From: Candidatus Thiodiazotropha sp. (ex Ustalcina ferruginea)
Lineage (GTDB): Bacteria; Pseudomonadota; Gammaproteobacteria; Chromatiales; Chromatiaceae
Assembly (NCBI GenBank): GCA_025656375.1
Contig: JAHXHU010000131.1
Location: 1 to 36,903 of the forward strand
DNA: 36,903 nucleotides
Direction of reading: 5' to 3'
Part shown: one piece after another, positions 32,740 to 36,903 of the stretch
How positions within the stretch are numbered: the first letter of the stretch is position 1
How the letters are laid out: every line of letters begins with the position of its first letter
Notes under the pieces: model-generated
Seen by the model: only the letters and a program-made list of their open reading frames with translations
Told to the model about the DNA's origin: nothing
Databases searched by the model: none
Position numbers and translations under genes: made by a program

Positions 32740-33207
32740 TCAGATAGAGTCCTCGATAACGCCTTCAAGCAGGCTGACAATCTCCTTTGTTGCCGGTTGA
32801 CCATCACCCGCAAGATGCGGAGAACGATAAGCCACATAGACCTGTTCAGGTTGGGCTTGTTTTACATAGACAGCGATAGTAAAGGGACATATTGCGATAT
32901 TCTCCACGGCGGGCTCTGCCATCTTGTGGGACATCAGCGCACTGCAAAACTCAACCGATTCAGCTTTTGAAAAAAGTTGAGAAAAACCAAGGTCAGGAGC
33001 AGTACGATTCAGCATCTCACTGACATGCAAGGTACCACTGACCAACAGACCACGTTCGACAATGGCCATCTTGATATTCTCCACTACATCCTCAAAAGAC
33101 TCCTCAGAAGTATAAACCTTAACGGGCGAAGGCTCATTCAAAGGTTCCATCGCCACTGACTGGCACCCGCTGAGAAGCAGCATACAGACAACCCATAAGT
33201 ATCTCAT
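32740..33207 (-). CDS. DUF302 lipoprotein
   Basis: A 155-residue exported lipoprotein. The signal peptide ends in the lipobox LLSGC (Cys near residue 15). The mature part matches DUF302: TSEESFEDVVENIKMAIVERGLLVSGTLHVSEML, a QLFSKAESVEFCSALMSHKM segment, and a closing helix. DUF302 proteins are small alpha/beta proteins of uncertain function, often periplasmic. The start is the ATG at 33207, with GGAG six bases upstream. The ORF track's longer start would put the hydrophobic segment too far in. It lies 19 bases after the TRAP permease stop in the same direction, so it is probably part of the transporter operon. Confidence 0.85.
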   Translation of the reverse strand: MRYLWVVCMLLLSGCQSVAMEPLNEPSPVKVYTSEESFEDVVENIKMAIVERGLLVSGTLHVSEMLNRTAPDLGFSQLFSKAESVEFCSALMSHKMAEPAVENIAICPFTIAVYVKQAQPEQVYVAYRSPHLAGDGQPATKEIVSLLEGVIEDSI

Positions 33208-33226
33208 TTCATTCTCCAATTCTTGC

Positions 33227-35782
33227 TCATTCCAACCCAACCTTACGACGATATTGCAACCACCCGATCAAGCCCAGCAGTATCAGAGGTGGGAATAGAA
33301 ACCAGCGGCTGTCTGGCTGCTTTTGTTGGATATAGAAGCCGATAATGCGATGGGAAAAACCCGCGACAAGACCAGCCTCTTCAGCTGGACTTAAAAAGCC
33401 GATATCGATAATACGAAGAGTATCGCCATCAGGCTCTGTAATAAAGCCCAGGCTTTCAAGTTTGCCACCCTGAAAGTGCTCTGGAATCGTCAGCAGAACC
33501 TCTCGTGACTGCATCAAACCCGCTTCACTCTCTACCTCCACCTGGAGCCGCACCTTTTCACCGGCAGGGACGGAGTCTATGAATGCTTCAACCTCCTGTG
33601 CTGACGACTGCCAAAGCCTCTCAGGAAAGAGTGTCCCCTGCCAATAATCAGGACGGAACAGGGAGAAGACGAGCAGCAACAATACCCCGGTTTCCCATAA
33701 GCGGTTACGAACCAGGAGCCAACCCTGGGTGGCGGAAACAAACAGCAGCATGGCGAGTACGCCCTGTGTCACCACCCGTAAAAAGTCAAAAACCCCATCG
33801 ATGCCGATCATCAACAATTCGGTATTGAAAATGAACATAAAGGGAAGAATCGCGGTACGGATATCATAGTAAAATGACTGCATGCCAGTATGAATCGGAT
33901 CGCCCCCCGAGATACCGGCTGCAGCATAGGCTGCCAGCCCTACCGGGGGAGTATCATCAGCCAAGATACCGAAATAGAAAACAAACATATGCACTGCCAC
34001 CAGAGGAACATCCAACCCATGTGCGGCTGAGAGCTGAACAATGACCGGCGCCATCAACGTCGAGACAACAATGTAGTTGGCCGTTGTGGGCAACCCCATC
34101 CCTAAAATCATACAAATCAATGCCGTCAACAAAAGCATCAGCAGGATTGAGCCAAGCGAAAGGGTCTCGACTAACTCACCCAGCACCTGCCCAATGCCCG
34201 TCAGGCTGACAGTGCCAACCACGATGCCAGCAGTCGCTGTGGCGACACCAATTCCGATCATATTCCGTGCGCCACTCTCCAGACCCACTACCAGCGCATC
34301 AAAGCCCTGTCTAAGTCCACTCACAGCCGATCCACCTGAAAACAATCCTCGCAGTGCTTCCTGGGTCAGCTGAATAACTATCATCAGACAGATGGCATAG
34401 AATACTGAGGTAGCCGGCGAAAGACGCAGTAGCATCAAACACCAAACCAACACCAGGATCGGCAATAGAAAGTGCAATCCACCTAACAGCGTCCTGCCGG
34501 CCGACAAGGTTTCAGGTGTTACTGGCTCCTCTTTTCGCAGGCCACAACGTACCTCGCAATAGATCAGAACGCCGTACAACAGCAGAACCAATCCCGCATT
34601 GACATAGAAGCTATAGCTACCAAACAGGCTATTCAGCGTGCCCACAATCCAGTAGGCAAGGAGAAAGAAACAACTCACTCCCGAGAGCGTCACTCCCCAG
34701 CGCAACAATCGCTGCCTGACATTTTCGATTCTGACACGCTTCTCAGCTTGCATACCGGCCTTGACTGCTTCCAAGTGGACCAGATACATAAGGCCGATAT
34801 AACTCAATATCGCGGGTAGAAAGGCGTGTTTAATAACTTCCAGGTAAGAGATGTTGAGATATTCCACCATCAAAAAGGCAGCAGCACCCATCACCGGCGG
34901 CATGATCTGACCATTGGTCGAGGCCGCCACCTCAATGGCCCCAGCCTTTTCCGAGGAAAACCCCACTTTTTTCATCAACGGTATGGTAAAGGTACCCGTG
35001 GTAACCACATTGGCAATGGATGAGCCTGATACCATGCCAGTAAGCCCGGAGGCTAATACTGCTGCCTTTGCAGGTCCTCCTCTTCTATGCCCGACTAAGG
35101 CATAGGCAACACGGATAAAATAGTGACCGCCACCCGCCTGCTCCAAAAGGCTGCCAAATAGTACAAACAGAAATACAAAACCTGCAGATACACCTACTGC
35201 CACACCAAACACACCTTCGGTAGAGAGCCATTGATGGGATGCAACACGCTCAAGGGAGGCACCTTTATGGGCAAGCAGATCAGGTAACCAGGGTCCTGCA
35301 AAAGTGTAACCAAGAAAACAGATGCCAATCACCATCAGTGGCCAGCCCAAGGCACGACGCGTTGCTTCAAGCAGCAATAACACACCGATAACAGCAACAG
35401 TTACATCCCATTCTGTCGGTGCACCAGAGCGGTCTGCCAATGACTCATAAAAAAGAAACAGATAGGCAGCACAAAAGGCTGCCGATAAACCAAGCATCCA
35501 ATCGGAAAGAGGAATCGAATGGCTGATCATCTTACGGCGAGGAAAAGAGAGATAGGAGAGAAAGATGGCAAAGGTCAGGTGAATGGAACGAACCTCAGTA
35601 TCATTAAACACTCCGATACCGATACTGAACGGCAAAGGTGAGGCAACCCAGAGCTGGAACACAGCCCATGCAAGGGCCGTCCCCAATAAAACCTTGCGAG
35701 CCCAACCGGCCGGACGCCTCCCACCGAATTCAACGGCTTCGATCAATTCGAGCTGAAGCCCGTTACTACTCTTTTGATTCAT
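33227..35782 (-). CDS. TRAP transporter fused permease (DctQM-type) with C-terminal DUF3394
   Basis: An 851-residue inner-membrane protein, the 4TM/12TM fused permease of a tripartite ATP-independent periplasmic transporter. Early hydrophobic helices (residues 28-160) form the small-subunit part. The large DctM-like part shows SGLTGMVSGSSIANVVTTGTFTIPLMKK near 240, ASTNGQIMPPVMGAAAFLMVEYL near 285, LGMGLPTTANYIV near 555 and FGILADDTPPVGLAAYAAAGISGGDP near 605. After the last transport helices, residues about 700-840 form the DUF3394 extension, with a PDZ-like LSPAEEAGLVAGF turn, ending in one more helix. Transport is driven by an ion gradient together with the TAXI binding protein upstream. 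The substrate is unknown. Confidence 0.94.
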   Translation of the reverse strand: MNQKSSNGLQLELIEAVEFGGRRPAGWARKVLLGTALAWAVFQLWVASPLPFSIGIGVFNDTEVRSIHLTFAIFLSYLSFPRRKMISHSIPLSDWMLGLSAAFCAAYLFLFYESLADRSGAPTEWDVTVAVIGVLLLLEATRRALGWPLMVIGICFLGYTFAGPWLPDLLAHKGASLERVASHQWLSTEGVFGVAVGVSAGFVFLFVLFGSLLEQAGGGHYFIRVAYALVGHRRGGPAKAAVLASGLTGMVSGSSIANVVTTGTFTIPLMKKVGFSSEKAGAIEVAASTNGQIMPPVMGAAAFLMVEYLNISYLEVIKHAFLPAILSYIGLMYLVHLEAVKAGMQAEKRVRIENVRQRLLRWGVTLSGVSCFFLLAYWIVGTLNSLFGSYSFYVNAGLVLLLYGVLIYCEVRCGLRKEEPVTPETLSAGRTLLGGLHFLLPILVLVWCLMLLRLSPATSVFYAICLMIVIQLTQEALRGLFSGGSAVSGLRQGFDALVVGLESGARNMIGIGVATATAGIVVGTVSLTGIGQVLGELVETLSLGSILLMLLLTALICMILGMGLPTTANYIVVSTLMAPVIVQLSAAHGLDVPLVAVHMFVFYFGILADDTPPVGLAAYAAAGISGGDPIHTGMQSFYYDIRTAILPFMFIFNTELLMIGIDGVFDFLRVVTQGVLAMLLFVSATQGWLLVRNRLWETGVLLLLVFSLFRPDYWQGTLFPERLWQSSAQEVEAFIDSVPAGEKVRLQVEVESEAGLMQSREVLLTIPEHFQGGKLESLGFITEPDGDTLRIIDIGFLSPAEEAGLVAGFSHRIIGFYIQQKQPDSRWFLFPPLILLGLIGWLQYRRKVGLE

Positions 35783-35833
35783 CTAACATTTCTCAATGAA
35801 CAGAGAACTCCCCGAATCAAAACCCAAAACCGC

Positions 35834-35860
35834 GTAGGGTGCGGCAGGACCGCACCCTAC
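35834..35860. repeat. Perfect hairpin between TRAP genes (REP-like, copy 3)
   Basis: GTAGGGTGCGG-CAGGA-CCGCACCCTAC, an 11 bp perfect stem with a five-base loop, located 12 bases after the stop of the TAXI gene and about 50 bases before the permease start. There is no T-run, so it is unlikely to be a classical terminator. In this place it could protect the upstream mRNA and favour the binding protein over the permease. Confidence 0.85.
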
Positions 35861-35871
35861 AGCTTAAAGTG

Positions 35872-36825
35872 TTATAGCCATCCTTTCTCTTTGTAGTAAC
35901 GCAACGCTCCCGCATGAAACGGTGCTGAATTCCCCTTCAGCATCTCCTCTGACTGCAGATGGGAAAATGCAGGATGGAGTTTCCTGAATAGTGCCAGATT
36001 TTCAAATACCGCTTTAACCATCTGGTAAACAACCTCCTCATCCACTGCCGCAGAGGACACCAGTGTCGCCTTAACGCCGAAGGTTGAGGTGGGACTATCA
36101 CTACCACGATACATCCCTTCAGGAATCATTGCCGAAGCATAGTATGAATTTTCAGCAATTAACCGATCAACAACTTCTCCAGCCACCGGCACCAAATGCG
36201 TATCACAAGCAGTCGCCGCCTCTTTGATCGAGGCATTAGGATGGCCTACCGTATAGATCATGGCATCAATCTTATTATCACACAGGGCTCTTGCCTGCTC
36301 TGTTGCCTTCAGCTCCGAAGCCAGTTTGAAATCATCTTTACGCCAGTCAAACTTTGTCATCATTACTTCCATGGTGCCACGCTGTCCAGAACCAGGATTG
36401 CCGATATTTACCCGTTTTCCTTTTAGGTCAGTGAACACTTTGATACAGCTGTCATCTCTTGCCATCACGGTAAACGGCTCACTATGAATCGAAAACACAG
36501 CACGTAGAAATTTGTTTGGTCCCTGCTGACTGAACTTGGAACTTCCTTGATAGGCATGATATTGCCAGTCAGATTGAGCAACGCCAAAATCGAGCTCACC
36601 ATTGGCAATAGTATTGAGATTAAAGATGGACCCTCCTGTCGACTCTACTGAACAGCGGATACCATGCTCTTTTCTTCCTTTATTCAGCAATCGACAAATG
36701 GCGCCACCCGTCGGGTAATAGACGCCTGTCAGGCCACCTGTACCAATACTGATGAAACGCTGTTCTGCCGCGATACCGAGCAGTGGCAGAAACAGCAATA
36801 GAGACAAACCGATGAACTTATTCAT
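35872..36825 (-). CDS. TAXI-family TRAP transporter solute-binding protein
   Basis: A 317-residue periplasmic binding protein. A Sec signal peptide is clear (MNKFIGLSLLLFLPLLGIAAEQ, cleavage near residue 20). The mature protein starts with the TAXI signature FISIGTGGLTGVYYPTGGAICRL, followed by VESTGGSIFNLNTIANGELDFGVAQSDW and KGKRVNIGNPGSGQRGTMEVMM. The length is typical. It captures the substrate for the fused permease encoded next; known TAXI proteins bind various organic acids or amino acids, and the substrate cannot be read from sequence. AAGGTGG lies just upstream of the ATG. A hairpin separates it from the permease gene. Confidence 0.94.
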   Translation of the reverse strand: MNKFIGLSLLLFLPLLGIAAEQRFISIGTGGLTGVYYPTGGAICRLLNKGRKEHGIRCSVESTGGSIFNLNTIANGELDFGVAQSDWQYHAYQGSSKFSQQGPNKFLRAVFSIHSEPFTVMARDDSCIKVFTDLKGKRVNIGNPGSGQRGTMEVMMTKFDWRKDDFKLASELKATEQARALCDNKIDAMIYTVGHPNASIKEAATACDTHLVPVAGEVVDRLIAENSYYASAMIPEGMYRGSDSPTSTFGVKATLVSSAAVDEEVVYQMVKAVFENLALFRKLHPAFSHLQSEEMLKGNSAPFHAGALRYYKEKGWL

Positions 36826-36838
36826 AGCACCACCTTTT

Positions 36839-36903
36839 TTATGATTTCAGAAAAGCCAGCACAGCTTGCGCAAAGGGCGCTGGCTGTTCTGCATAGAGCC
36901 AAT
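36839..36903 (-). CDS. C-terminal end of a probable alpha/beta hydrolase
   Basis: The gene enters from the right edge; only the last 20 codons and a TAA at 36839 are inside the window. The residues include WLYAEQPAPFAQAVLAFL, which has the look of the final helix of an alpha/beta-hydrolase (the segment after the catalytic His, typically P-E-x-F-N-x-x-L-x-x-F-L). It ends 14 bases before the TAXI start, so it may be co-transcribed with the TRAP genes. The family is an inference from a very short piece. Confidence 0.4.
   Translation of the reverse strand, partial: WLYAEQPAPFAQAVLAFLKS

Overview
The window is 36.9 kb of bacterial chromosome, almost entirely protein-coding, with genes on both strands. 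The gene content (SucA/SucB oxoglutarate dehydrogenase, one-chain class I fumarase, PrfC, RimI next to a family 4 uracil-DNA glycosylase, PssA near LeuA, a TAXI-type TRAP transporter, BPSS1780-type and SprA-type proteins) fits a gammaproteobacterium. A sulfur-oxidising Chromatiales or lucinid-symbiont relative is my best guess, but this rests on gene content alone and is only moderately secure. I see no rRNA, CRISPR array, complete insertion sequence, prophage or plasmid backbone. There is one tRNA gene.

Layout. 1-1100: minus-strand arsenosugar genes (glycosyltransferase fragment and radical-SAM ArsS). 1375-3142: small genes around tRNA-Arg(CCU), including a nuclease-fold protein that has lost its catalytic residues. 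3495-11791: a plus-strand central-metabolism block of sucA, sucB, fumarase, a frameshifted acuI-type reductase and gdhA. 11792-13284: a gene-poor stretch with what looks like a decayed gene and one 69-residue protein. 13285-15813: prfC and a SprA-type putative metalloprotease, bracketed by two copies of a ~150 bp noncoding repeat. 15956-19528: an overlapping three-gene operon of coiled-coil and membrane proteins of unknown function, the best candidate here for an undescribed system. 19640-20868: rimI and uracil-DNA glycosylase. 21040-24159: leuA broken in two places, a bacteriohemerythrin and pssA. 24327-32452: a long minus-strand MoxR-type operon (BPSS1780-like, RDD, SpoIIM, DUF4129, DUF4350, MoxR ATPase, DUF58), interrupted by a 115 bp palindromic element. 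32740-36825: a TRAP transporter of TAXI binding protein and fused permease, with a DUF302 lipoprotein. 36839-36903: the tail of a probable alpha/beta hydrolase.

How the genes work together. SucAB and fumarase are TCA-cycle steps, and glutamate dehydrogenase draws on 2-oxoglutarate. No lpd follows sucB, so the E3 subunit must be encoded elsewhere. The MoxR/DUF58/SpoIIM/RDD genes probably form one membrane-linked chaperone-like module. The TRAP genes form a solute-uptake unit.

The most unusual content is noncoding. I find four families of short palindromic or dispersed elements, three of them present more than once in the window. Two metabolic genes (acuI-type and leuA) carry frame disruptions, which could be true decay, phase-variable tracts or sequence errors.
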